DNA from: SVEL01 sp045125245
GTDB taxonomy: Bacteria; Bacillota; Clostridia; Lachnospirales; Lachnospiraceae
DNA: 33,570 nt
Assembly: GCA_045125245.1 (NCBI GenBank)
Contig: JBGVNF010000023.1
Coordinates: 1-33,570, forward strand
Direction: 5' to 3'
Of the stretch, positions 7,365 to 14,416 are shown in pieces. Positions within the stretch are counted from its first letter, which is position 1; every line of letters begins with the position of its first letter. A model generated the notes under the pieces. That model did not search any database and was not told the DNA's origin. It saw only the letters and a program-made list of their open reading frames with translations. The position numbers and the translations under genes were made by a program.

Positions 7365-9398
7365 ATGATTCGCAAAAAAAAGAGATTTATGCCTTATTTA
7401 CTTTCAACGGCAGTTCTTGCAAGCAGTCTTGCAGTTGCAACCCCAATGCAGGCCAGCGCAAGTACAAGCACAACTTATACTAAACTTGCAAGCAACATTC
7501 AGGATGGAGTTATTCTTCATTGTTTCAACTGGAGTTATCAGCAGATTATTGATGAGCTTCCTAATATTAAGGCAGCCGGATTTACATCTGTTCAGACTTC
7601 ACCAGCTCAGCAGGCTTGTGTAAGCAACAGCATCTGGTATTATTTATATCAGCCAAATACTTTTACAGTCGGAAATTCAGGACTTGGTTCAGAAAGCGAC
7701 CTTAAAAGATTATGTTCGGAAGCTGATAAATACGGAATTAAAGTTATTGTTGACGTTGTAGCCAACCACCTTGCAGGTGACCATTCTAATATTGATAATT
7801 CTCTTAAGGATTCTCAGTACTGGCACAATGGTGTAAGCAGCATTAACTACAGCAACCGTTACCAGATTACACATGGTGACACTGGAATGCCTGATCTTAA
7901 TTCAGAGCACTCTTATGTTCAGCAGAAAGTAAAAAATTACGTTCAGCAATTAAAGGCAGACGGTGTTGACGGTATCCGCTGGGATGCTGCAAAACACATT
8001 TCTCTTCCATCAGAGTCATGTAATTTCTGGAGCACCGTAATTGACAAATCAATGTATAACTATGGTGAAATTCTTGATAAACCTGTTGAGAACAACGATG
8101 GTTATGCAAAGTCACTTATGAGTGAATACACTAACTACATGTCAGTTACAGACAGCATCTACAGTGGCAACGTTCTTGGTTCTTTGAAGGATGGTCAGGT
8201 TTGCAGCGCTTACGCAAACTGGGCAACTGTTGACGGAATCGACAATAATGAACTTGTTTACTGGGGTGAAAGTCATGATACTTACTCTAACAACACAAAT
8301 GAAGGTGGTTGGACAAAGTATATTAACCAGAATGTAATCGACAGAGCTTATGCTACTGTAGCAAGCCGAAATCAGATTACTGCTCTTTACTTCTCAAGAC
8401 CTTACGCAACAGAGAAAACTTCTATCATGGTAGGTCAGAAGGGAAGTACTCACTTCACATCAAAAGAAGTAGCCGCAATCAACCATTTACACAACGCTTG
8501 TATCGGTGAAGCTGATTACTACACAACATCTAACAATGTTTCAGTTATCACAAGAAAATCCGGTGCAGCTTTAATTCTTGGTAGCGGAAGCAACAGATAT
8601 GTATCTGTTCCAAACGGCGGAAGCCTTACAGAGCCTGGAACATATGTTGATGAAATCAGCGGAAACAAATTCACTGTAACATCAAGCACAATTTCAGGAA
8701 CAATTGGTTCAAGCGGAATTGCAGCATTCTATAAAGTAGATAATCCTGACATTCCTACCGGAGAGTCAACAATCTATTTCGATCCTTCTAACTGCTCTTG
8801 GTATGGAGACGACTCAGCAGTTCCTGCTATTAAGTCTAACTTAGACAGCTCATATACTAAGATGACAGAAGCTACAGTTAACAATAAGACTGTATACAAG
8901 GCAACAGTTCCTGCAAATGCAACTACAGCTACTATTGCAAGAATGGTGTCAAATGGAAATACCTATAATGAAGTTACAATTTCACTTAATTCGTCAACAA
9001 ACTACTACACAGCAGACAGTAACCTTTCATCAGTTACAGGTTCTAAAGTAGATGTAGGCGGCAGTGATGTCGGTGGCGGTTCTGATACCCCTATCACAGA
9101 TACAATCACAGTATACTTTAGCGACAATATGAATTGGGGCAACGTATATGCATACAGCTGGGGCGGCTCAACAACATCTGCAAGCTGGCCTGGAGACAAG
9201 ATGACATACGTTTCTACTAATGAATATAATCAGGCAGTATACAAGATTGAGATAGCAAAAGATTCAACAGGTCTTATCTTCTCTAACGGAAACGGAAGTC
9301 AGACTGTTGATATTACAGATAACTTAACTGATGGAACAGGATTCTATCTCACTTCATCAGGAAGTAAATGTAGTGTTGGAACTTACACTTATAAATAA
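7365..9398 (+). CDS. Secreted alpha-amylase, GH13 (AmyE-like, GH13_28 type) with CBM26-like modules
   Basis: Hydrolyses alpha-1,4 bonds of starch outside the cell. A Sec signal peptide (RKKKRFMPYLLSTAVLASSL...) precedes a catalytic barrel. Counting from an alternative ATG at 7359, the GH13 motifs are DVVANH (132-137), GIRWDAAKH with nucleophile D209, GEIL with acid/base E237, and ESHD with H306 and D307. The ILHCFNWS start and the WYYLYQP and GEILD phrases resemble Bacillus subtilis AmyE. After the barrel come two beta modules: one starting STIYFDPS and one near the C-terminus with YFSDNMNWGNVYAYSW and SWPGDKM, which look like CBM26 starch-binding domains. There is no LPxTG, so it is released or held through the CBMs. 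ATG 7365 gives a nine-base spacing to GGAGG; ATG 7359 is possible. Monocistronic, with hairpins downstream. Confidence 0.95.
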   Translation: MIRKKKRFMPYLLSTAVLASSLAVATPMQASASTSTTYTKLASNIQDGVILHCFNWSYQQIIDELPNIKAAGFTSVQTSPAQQACVSNSIWYYLYQPNTFTVGNSGLGSESDLKRLCSEADKYGIKVIVDVVANHLAGDHSNIDNSLKDSQYWHNGVSSINYSNRYQITHGDTGMPDLNSEHSYVQQKVKNYVQQLKADGVDGIRWDAAKHISLPSESCNFWSTVIDKSMYNYGEILDKPVENNDGYAKSLMSEYTNYMSVTDSIYSGNVLGSLKDGQVCSAYANWATVDGIDNNELVYWGESHDTYSNNTNEGGWTKYINQNVIDRAYATVASRNQITALYFSRPYATEKTSIMVGQKGSTHFTSKEVAAINHLHNACIGEADYYTTSNNVSVITRKSGAALILGSGSNRYVSVPNGGSLTEPGTYVDEISGNKFTVTSSTISGTIGSSGIAAFYKVDNPDIPTGESTIYFDPSNCSWYGDDSAVPAIKSNLDSSYTKMTEATVNNKTVYKATVPANATTATIARMVSNGNTYNEVTISLNSSTNYYTADSNLSSVTGSKVDVGGSDVGGGSDTPITDTITVYFSDNMNWGNVYAYSWGGSTTSASWPGDKMTYVSTNEYNQAVYKIEIAKDSTGLIFSNGNGSQTVDITDNLTDGTGFYLTSSGSKCSVGTYTYK

Positions 9399-9426
9399 TT
9401 AAGTTTTTCCCCTAAGTTTACCCAAA

Positions 9427-9470
9427 AACCCCTAGTTGGAATGTTATTATAATTATTCCGGCTAGGGGTT
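9427..9470 (+). terminator. Hairpin after the amylase gene
   Basis: AACCCCTAG pairs with CTAGGGGTT, with inner GGAAT/ATTCC. The T-run is better on the minus strand (GGGGTTTTT) than on the plus strand, so it may serve minus-strand read-through or protect the 3' end of the amylase mRNA. Confidence 0.5.
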
Positions 9471-9483
9471 GTCTAATTTATGG

Positions 9484-9504
9484 TTTGTAAACCCGGTTTA
9501 CAAA
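9484..9504. repeat. Outlying copy of the parAB-associated palindrome (parS-like)
   Basis: An exact copy of the palindrome with core TTGTAAACCCGGTTTACAA found around parAB. It sits between the two hairpins after the amylase, about 2.8 kb from the main array. See the array at 12340-12470. Confidence 0.65.
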
Positions 9505-9516
9505 GTTATATGCATC

Positions 9517-9571
9517 AAAAAACTATACCAGATTATACTTTTTTCTTAGTAATAACCGGTATAGTTTTTTT
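9517..9571 (+). terminator. Intrinsic terminator of the amylase transcript
   Basis: AAAAAACTATACC (9517-9529) pairs perfectly with GGTATAGTTTTTT (9558-9570), giving a 13-bp stem that ends in a seven-T run. The loop is long (28 bases). Confidence 0.65.
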
Positions 9572-9583
9572 GTAAAAAATTAT

Positions 9584-9677
9584 AAAAAAAAGACAGTTTG
9601 TCGATCAACTGTCTTTTAGGAGAAGGTATTTTACTATGGGGATAGTAAAAATATATAATGTATTGGGGGGTTTTTAC
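9584..9677 (-). repeat. Copy 1 of a 94-bp repeated element
   Basis: Identical to 11282-11375 and, inverted, to 16683-16775 (93 bp, one T shorter in the terminal run). Flanks are unrelated, except that copies 1 and 3 both have TTG placed so that TTGTAA is completed at the element edge. Confidence 0.95.
9585..9646 (-). ncRNA. Candidate small RNA, copy 1 (C-loop hairpin, anti-SD, terminator)
   Basis: Read on the minus strand, TTGTAA is followed 16 bases later by TATATA, and the predicted RNA starts near 9646. It would hold a hairpin ACTAT-CCCC-ATAGT, a single-stranded TACCTTCTCCTAA complementary to Shine-Dalgarno sequences, and an intrinsic terminator with a 10-bp stem (AAAGACAGTT/AACTGTCTTT) and an eight-T run. 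The size is about 62 bases. The layout resembles streptococcal csRNAs, in which an anti-SD stretch sits between two hairpins. It is also correctly placed to end minus-strand transcripts of the gene at 9819-11180, so it could simply be a terminator repeat. Confidence 0.5.
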
Positions 9678-9749
9678 AATTGATATATTATCATTATTAT
9701 TACCAAAAGTGTGCCCAAAAATTCAAGTTTTTCACAATCTTTTTTATGC

Positions 9750-9794
9750 AACAAGCACAAAAACTAGTACTTATTTACTATTTTTGTGCTTGTT
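9750..9794 (+). terminator. 14-bp perfect hairpin between convergent genes
   Basis: AACAAGCACAAAAA (9750-9763) and TTTTTGTGCTTGTT (9781-9794) are exact complements, followed by TTATATTTTTATTT on the plus strand. It lies just past the stop of the minus-strand gene at 9819 and may act in either direction. Confidence 0.55.
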
Positions 9795-9818
9795 TTATAT
9801 TTTTATTTGCTCAAAATA

Positions 9819-11180
9819 TTAATTTATCTTAAGTCTGAAATTGTAAAGTTTTTTTCCGCTTGTTCTGTTTGCTGTCCAGTAAATTGTTTTTCCAACAACA
9901 ACAGGAGTTTCGCAAGGATTCAATTTTGCTGTCTTAGAGAACTGTTGCATTTTCTTAACAACTTTTCCTGATTTATTCAAAGTAATATAGTACACACCCT
10001 TGTAGCTGCTGCCACTGTATAACTCAAATAAAACCACTATATGACCGTTTTTATCATATACCATCTGTGGATGGCTGTATGTGTATTTAGAGCTTGTTGT
10101 AAGCCATTTTACGCCGTAATCAGTTACCTTCTCGTCACCATTTGGACCACCAAGTCCTGTTCTTGTTCCTGATGTAATATATGCGCTCTTGCTTTCTATA
10201 TTTTTGTTAGGATTAAAAATCTGAACAAATACCTGCTCTTTTTCACTGGCTGCTTTTGAAGATAATGATTTAGCAGATGTTCCCATAAAAGCTACTGTAT
10301 TCTTGTCTATAACTGCAAGATCTCCGATGTGAGCAAAATTGTTATTAAGTGTCCACATATCCCAGTTATTTAATGCATTTTCTTTTACCCAGAAACTAAA
10401 AATATCACTGTTGTATAAAACCTTGCTGCTGTCAGTCTTTGTGATTGTAAAAGCTCTTGAATAACAGTCACCTTCACTTGCAAAAATAAATCCATTTCCT
10501 AAAGCTGCCGCTCTTTGTCCAAATGAATGAGAATTATATATTCCCTCATAATTGACTTTTTTCATTGTCTTGGTGTTGATTGCAAATACACTGTTGCTCT
10601 GGTGATCTGAATACATTGTTCTTGCGTAATTAACCGCAAGAAGATTTCCGTTTATTGCAATGTCACATCCGCCTCCGCTAAAAGGAGTCTTGGTGTTAAA
10701 TGAATCATCATAGTAGTAAGCAAGACTGCTTCTGCCATCATCACCTACAGTTTTAATAATTTTTCCCTTTGAACTGTATTTTGTAATGTATACTGTGCTT
10801 GTGCTTCTGTCACTTCCTGTATTTGTTTTACCTGAAACAACATAATAATATCCACTGCTGTCACATGTTACACCACCCACAACAGTTCCCTTTAAAGGAA
10901 GTGTAATCTTTTTATTTACTGCACCAGACTTCGTCTGACACACAATTACGTTCTTTCCCGATTTATATGCAAAACAATAATATCCGTCTTTATTTTTAAA
11001 TTCCGATACGTTTGATACTCCATCCCAGTTTATATATTCTCCATCAGCCTTTACCGTCAACGATATTCCGGCTTTCTTTCCAACCTTGGTATCAGTAGCA
11101 GCGTCTACACCACAAGGTGCACTTCCTAATACTAATCCCGCAGTTAAAACCATACAAAGTGCTTTTTTAATTCTTCTCAT
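9819..11180 (-). CDS. Secreted protein of unknown function, predicted beta-propeller-like
   Basis: A 453-residue protein. The signal peptide begins MRRIKKALCMVLTAGLVLGS and probably ends near the VDAAT motif. ATG 11180 is preferred over ATG 11192 because GGAGG lies six bases upstream of it, inside the longer reading. The mature part is rich in Gly, Ser, Tyr and Lys, with repeated strand-like units (GYYYVVSG, VYITKYSSKGK, GVYYITLNKSGKVVK). This pattern fits a propeller or other all-beta extracellular fold; no catalytic motif or wall-sorting signal is visible. It has its own strong promoter (11255-11283) and probably forms a single-gene unit ended by element copy 1. Confidence 0.75.
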   Translation of the reverse strand: MRRIKKALCMVLTAGLVLGSAPCGVDAATDTKVGKKAGISLTVKADGEYINWDGVSNVSEFKNKDGYYCFAYKSGKNVIVCQTKSGAVNKKITLPLKGTVVGGVTCDSSGYYYVVSGKTNTGSDRSTSTVYITKYSSKGKIIKTVGDDGRSSLAYYYDDSFNTKTPFSGGGCDIAINGNLLAVNYARTMYSDHQSNSVFAINTKTMKKVNYEGIYNSHSFGQRAAALGNGFIFASEGDCYSRAFTITKTDSSKVLYNSDIFSFWVKENALNNWDMWTLNNNFAHIGDLAVIDKNTVAFMGTSAKSLSSKAASEKEQVFVQIFNPNKNIESKSAYITSGTRTGLGGPNGDEKVTDYGVKWLTTSSKYTYSHPQMVYDKNGHIVVLFELYSGSSYKGVYYITLNKSGKVVKKMQQFSKTAKLNPCETPVVVGKTIYWTANRTSGKKLYNFRLKIN

Positions 11181-11254
11181 AAGCGCCTCCATTCTTAGAA
11201 TAAATTTGTTGTTTTCTTAATAAACTTTTTCATAAATCAAACAACCTAATATAG

Positions 11255-11283
11255 ATTATAAGCTATATCCTAATTTATTGCAA
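11255..11283 (-). promoter_or_regulatory. Strong sigma-A promoter of the secreted-protein gene
   Basis: On the minus strand TTGCAA (11283-11278), 17 bases, TATAAT (11260-11255). Predicted start near 11248. The -35 box overlaps the T-run of element copy 2, so a transcript ending there runs straight into this promoter. Confidence 0.75.
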
Positions 11284-11375
11284 AAAAAAGACAGTTTGTC
11301 GATCAACTGTCTTTTAGGAGAAGGTATTTTACTATGGGGATAGTAAAAATATATAATGTATTGGGGGGTTTTTAC
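11282..11375 (-). repeat. Copy 2 of the 94-bp repeated element
   Basis: Base-for-base identical to copy 1 over 94 bases. Upstream on the minus strand the -35 position reads ACGTAA instead of TTGTAA, so its promoter may be weaker. Confidence 0.95.
11283..11344 (-). ncRNA. Candidate small RNA, copy 2
   Basis: Same predicted RNA as copy 1: C-loop hairpin, CCTTCTCCT anti-SD stretch, intrinsic terminator. Minus strand, directed toward the promoter at 11255-11283. Confidence 0.45.
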
Positions 11376-11539
11376 GTGTTTTATAATACCATGAATATAT
11401 TCTTTTGTCCATCCAAAAATTACAAATTTTTCTTGCATTTTTTGTGCAATATTTACATAATTTCAATAGTAATTTTTTACAATCTTTATATTTACTTTTT
11501 ATATATTCTGATAAATTTATATTTTTTACATATTTTTTC

Positions 11540-11567
11540 TTGCAATTTACTTTCTGAGTGTTATAAT
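11540..11567 (+). promoter_or_regulatory. Strong promoter with extended -10
   Basis: TTGCAA (11540-11545), a 16-base spacer, TATAAT (11562-11567) preceded by TGT, which makes an extended -10. Predicted start near 11574. No credible protein gene follows before the terminator at 11857-11895, which argues for a non-coding transcript. Confidence 0.65.
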
Positions 11568-11573
11568 TTACTT

Positions 11574-11900
11574 AACAAAAAACAAAAGGGATTTCAATCA
11601 AGGAGGTACAACCGATGGGACCATAGTTGAATTGTTATTATTATAAATTTATCTTTGGACAACGTGACATAAACTAATAAGGATTAAATAATTGATTTTT
11701 AGATCAATGTGTATAATGTCATAAGAATAACAAATAGATAAATTTTAGGGATTTACTTTAGGATGATAGTTAAGACGTTTATTTATCAAAAGAGTGGAAA
11801 AGAATTTTGGTAAAAATTTGAAAGAGAGGATTTAAGTCCGATGGACGAAATATTTTAAAAGGCGGCATTGAAATGTTATATCAATGTCGCCTTTTGTTTT
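11574..11900 (+). ncRNA. Candidate structured non-coding RNA (~325 nt)
   Basis: Bounded by a strong promoter and a strong intrinsic terminator, with no frame of note inside. Helices visible: CAAC/GTTG around ATGG-GA-CCAT (11609-11629), flanked by TTCAA/TTGAA. Then a nested domain follows: AAATTTATCT (11645-11654) pairs exactly with AGATAAATTT (11736-11745) and encloses TGACAT/ATGTCA (11665-11670, 11716-11721) and ATTGAT/ATCAAT (11691-11696, 11703-11708). GTCC/GGAC hairpin at 11836-11846. TTGTTATT (11632-11639) could also pair with AATAACAA (11726-11733), a possible pseudoknot or switch. An AGGAGG at 11601 is followed by a three-codon frame (Met-Gly-Pro-stop). I do not recognise the class. A 5' leader with a lost gene is the alternative. 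Confidence 0.55.
11857..11895. terminator. Bidirectional intrinsic terminator
   Basis: AAAAGGCGGCATTGA (11857-11871) pairs with TCAATGTCGCCTTTT (11881-11895), with one mismatch and a nine-base loop. It serves the plus-strand transcript from 11574 and the minus-strand gene ending at 11932. Confidence 0.85.
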
Positions 11901-11931
11901 ATCTTTATCAGGCAATACTAAGCCTGATACT

Positions 11932-12276
11932 TTATCTATTCTGGATGACTTCCTCACCCTTGTAAAATTCTTCTTTAATCTTATCTCTTACCAAGATAAT
12001 CTCTTCTGTCCATTGTGTCCATTCATTTTCTCTTCCAACCTCAATGGCAGCATCTACTGCACAAAAGAATTCCTCTCCTGTAACAAACTCAAAAGTAATA
12101 CCTTCTTCGATACCTTCGATTTTGTTATTTTCATGGAAAAACTGACCATCCTTAATTCCCCATATGTCAGTTTCCATTGGAGCAAAAATCATTCTCACAA
12201 TAATGTCATGCCTGTCTGTTGTCTTCTCCGGTAATGCATAGAACCATTGTCCGTCATATAATACGCCTTTGGACAT
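11932..12276 (-). CDS. Small acidic protein of unknown function
   Basis: About 114 residues starting MSKGVLYDGQWFYALPEK. It is acidic, Trp-rich and soluble, with no signal peptide or membrane helix. The start at ATG 12276 has GAGAGGG nine to ten bases upstream; the longer frame from 12294 overlaps this site. I do not recognise the family. It lies directly downstream of parB on the same strand, with only the palindrome array between, so it may be read through from parAB and may be a plasmid maintenance accessory (inference). It shares a bidirectional terminator with the candidate RNA gene. Confidence 0.65.
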   Translation of the reverse strand: MSKGVLYDGQWFYALPEKTTDRHDIIVRMIFAPMETDIWGIKDGQFFHENNKIEGIEEGITFEFVTGEEFFCAVDAAIEVGRENEWTQWTEEIILVRDKIKEEFYKGEEVIQNR

Positions 12277-12339
12277 TCTTATCACCCTCTCCATGTTATA
12301 TCTTTATGCTTCCATTAATTCTAACACATAGCTTTCCAC

Positions 12340-12470
12340 TTTGTAAACCCGGTTTACAAGCTTCGCTTTTTTCCACTTTGTAAACCCGGTTTACAAGCTT
12401 TTGCTTTTTCACTTTGTAAACCCGGTTTACAAACTTTTGCTTTTTCTACTTTGTAAACCCGGTTTACAAG
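12340..12470. repeat. Four-copy palindrome array, candidate parS centromere
   Basis: Four copies of the palindrome with core TTGTAAACCCGGTTTACAA start at 12340, 12377, 12413 and 12450, with spacing 37, 36 and 37 bases, i.e. in phase at about 3.5 helical turns. Flanks are also conserved (CACT before, often CTTTTGCTTTTT after). Further copies lie in parB (12900-12920, one mismatch), upstream of parA (14360-14416, two) and at 9484-9504. The last palindrome overlaps the 3' end of parB. ParB proteins load on such sites near their own genes, which supports a centromere reading. The sites differ from the chromosomal parS consensus TGTTTCACGTGAAACA. Confidence 0.8.
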
Positions 12471-13468
12471 CTCTTGGTGTTGTAGTATTTCAGGGCTTCA
12501 ATTACATATGCTTCGATTTCATTTCCCTTCACTTCTTCAGGAATATATGGTTTTATGTTTCGATAATCAATTTTATGGCTTTGTCTTTCTGAAACACATA
12601 ATTCAAATAAACGTGATTTTATGTATGTAATTTCCAGCTCATTATCATTAAAATCTTTTTCTTTTAATTCTTCTCTTAAGATTTTTAATATTTTTTCACT
12701 TAATTTAAATTGGAATCTTGATTCTATAATAAATTTCTGTATTTCAGGTTTTAGAAATGATAATTCATATGCTACTTTTATTGATATTTCTTTTTTGTCT
12801 ACTAATTCTAATCCGTCTGGCACTAAATCGTTCATTTTGATATATCTGTGTATCATCTGTCTGGATAATCCATATTCTTCTCCAATTTTTGTACCGGAGT
12901 TTGTAAACCCGGTTGACAAACCTTGATGTTTTTCGGAATCCATTTTGACTTTCAATACATATGCCAGCTGGCTTACTTTATATTCTGTCAGCTGTCTGTT
13001 TAAAAGATTTGTATCGATGCAGATTAAATCCATATCTTCTTTTGAAAGGTTCTCATGCAAAATATATGGAACTTTAATGTTAAGCTCCTTTGCTATAGCT
13101 ACTCTGTTATGACCTGAGATAATCATTTTTTCACCATTATACATTCCGCATATTATGGGCTGCATTATTCCGTTTTTTTCTATTGATTCCTTAAGGCGTT
13201 CATATTCTTCACCTGTATGAATATCAAGTCTTAATTTCTTGTCGTAGTAAGGAACAAATTCCTTCGCATCTGCGTAGAGGATTTTATTGTGTTTATCTGT
13301 ATTTTCATCCGGAAGGCTCGCTCCATTATCTGGATTTGTCTTTTCTTTTTCAGCTATTTCTTCTTCGTTTTTTTCGATAATACTGTCTATTATAGATACT
13401 GTATTTGGTTCAATCGTTACTTTTTTTTCTTTTTGCTTTTGCCTTAGCAATTCTCTTTTACTTGCCAT
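12464..13468 (-). CDS. parB: ParB/Spo0J-family partition protein
   Basis: A 334-residue centromere-binding protein. After a charged N-terminal region comes the ParB/Srx-like domain, with GIMQPIICG and ISGHNRVAIAKEL (the usual nucleotide-binding box, here ISGHNR). A helix-turn-helix follows (IGEEYGLSRQMIHRYIKMN), then a basic C-terminal part probably used for dimerisation. Start ATG 13468 (MASKRELLRQ) has AAAGGTG five bases upstream and overlaps the parA stop by 11 bases, so the two genes are translationally coupled. Together with ParA it should position the replicon before cell division. The gene contains one degenerate copy of the palindrome and ends in another. Confidence 0.9.
   Translation of the reverse strand: MASKRELLRQKQKEKKVTIEPNTVSIIDSIIEKNEEEIAEKEKTNPDNGASLPDENTDKHNKILYADAKEFVPYYDKKLRLDIHTGEEYERLKESIEKNGIMQPIICGMYNGEKMIISGHNRVAIAKELNIKVPYILHENLSKEDMDLICIDTNLLNRQLTEYKVSQLAYVLKVKMDSEKHQGLSTGFTNSGTKIGEEYGLSRQMIHRYIKMNDLVPDGLELVDKKEISIKVAYELSFLKPEIQKFIIESRFQFKLSEKILKILREELKEKDFNDNELEITYIKSRLFELCVSERQSHKIDYRNIKPYIPEEVKGNEIEAYVIEALKYYNTKSL
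12900..12920. repeat. Intragenic parS-like palindrome in parB
   Basis: One mismatch from the consensus (GGTTGACAA for GGTTTACAA). It lies inside the parB reading frame. Confidence 0.6.
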
Positions 13469-14228
13469 TTTCACACCTTTCTACCACATACCCTGCAAAT
13501 TTTCTGCAGTCAACGGATATATTTCCAAATCTGTCATATTCCTGCAAGGGCTGCATCAAATCCTTGCTCTCGGATGCTGCAATACTTTTTCTTACTGTCG
13601 CTATAAAAGGTTTTTCTTCGATTTCTTCTGACAGCTCCTCCAGTCTTTCCAGTGCAAGAGAGTGCATTACGGTTTTTTCAAATTTGTTTAAAATTATTCC
13701 AAGTATCTGTACGTTTGAATATTTGATTCTTCCATTTTTGAGTTTTGAAATATCGTTCATTACGGCATTTATTCCATCAAGACTTCCCTTGTCACAATCC
13801 GTTGGAATTATCACATAGTCGGATGCAATATAGACCATTGTCATAAGCACATTCCTTGAAGGAGAATTGTCTGTTATGATGTAGTCGTATGTATCATTTA
13901 CCATCTCCATAACATCTGATAAAAGGAATATATCCTCCTGCTCCACAAATTCCCTGTCTGCCCTTGAAAGATCGGATGAAGCTGATATGAAATCAAAATA
14001 TTTAAGATTCTGGACAGATTCTTCGATTGAATAATCCGCATGAAGAACATTATAAATTGATGGTTTTGAGGAATCATAATTAACGTATTCTGAGAGATTC
14101 CTTTGCTGATCCATGTCTATAACAAGAACCTTTTTCCCTTGATTTGATAAAATAGTTGCCAGTTCGTATGAGAGTGTGCTCTTTCCAACTCCCCCTTTTA
14201 AATTCACCATTCCAATTTTAATAGCCAT
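13458..14228 (-). CDS. parA: ParA/Soj-family partition ATPase
   Basis: A 256-residue deviant-Walker ATPase. It has KGGVGKST (residues 11-18, with the signature Lys at the start), VIDMDQQRN (Walker A', about 37-45) and a Walker B region in YIITDNSPS. This short form lacks the N-terminal DNA-binding domain of type Ia ParA. It would move ParB-bound plasmid copies over the nucleoid. GAGGTAATGAT precedes ATG 14228. First gene of the parA-parB operon; promoter at 14294-14322, probably self-regulated through flanking palindromes. Confidence 0.94.
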   Translation of the reverse strand: MAIKIGMVNLKGGVGKSTLSYELATILSNQGKKVLVIDMDQQRNLSEYVNYDSSKPSIYNVLHADYSIEESVQNLKYFDFISASSDLSRADREFVEQEDIFLLSDVMEMVNDTYDYIITDNSPSRNVLMTMVYIASDYVIIPTDCDKGSLDGINAVMNDISKLKNGRIKYSNVQILGIILNKFEKTVMHSLALERLEELSEEIEEKPFIATVRKSIAASESKDLMQPLQEYDRFGNISVDCRKFAGYVVERCENGK

Positions 14229-14249
14229 ATCATTACCTCGAAATATTGT

Positions 14250-14346
14250 TTAAATTTGTTAAATTCGTATCTAATTACTTAAATTCACTTACGATTATAG
14301 CATTTTGAATTTTTAATTACAATATCGTTGTGAATTTGTCAAATTC
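14250..14346 (-). promoter_or_regulatory. parAB promoter and candidate operators
   Basis: On the minus strand TTGTAA (14322-14317), 17 bases, TATAAT (14299-14294), predicted start near 14287. A 15-base palindrome GAATTTG-T-CAAATTC (14332-14346) lies just upstream, and a near copy AAATTTGTTAAATTC (14250-14264) lies in the leader. Their placement on both sides suggests operators for ParA/ParB autoregulation. Confidence 0.6.
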
Positions 14347-14359
14347 GCACTGAACCAGG

Positions 14360-14416
14360 TATGTAAACCGGGTTTACAAAGTGGGAAACGCTAAGTATGT
14401 AAACCGGGTTTACAAA
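14360..14416. repeat. Two parS-like palindromes upstream of parA
   Basis: Two copies (14360-14380 and 14396-14416), 36 bases apart, with core TGTAAACCGGGTTTACA. Read on the minus strand they carry the same CACTT flank as the 12340-12470 array, so they are oriented opposite to it on the plus strand. Confidence 0.7.

Noticed and set aside
11334..11630. 98-residue plus-strand frame starting MGIVKIYNVLGGFY, also seen at the start of short frames in the other two repeat copies
   Set aside because: Only the first 14 codons recur, all inside the repeated element, and the continuations are unrelated and low-complexity. The ATG and AGGAG are the reverse of the predicted small RNA's anti-SD region.
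12340..12470. CRISPR array
   Set aside because: Repeats are palindromes at 36-37 base period with conserved, not unique, intervening sequence, and no cas genes are present.
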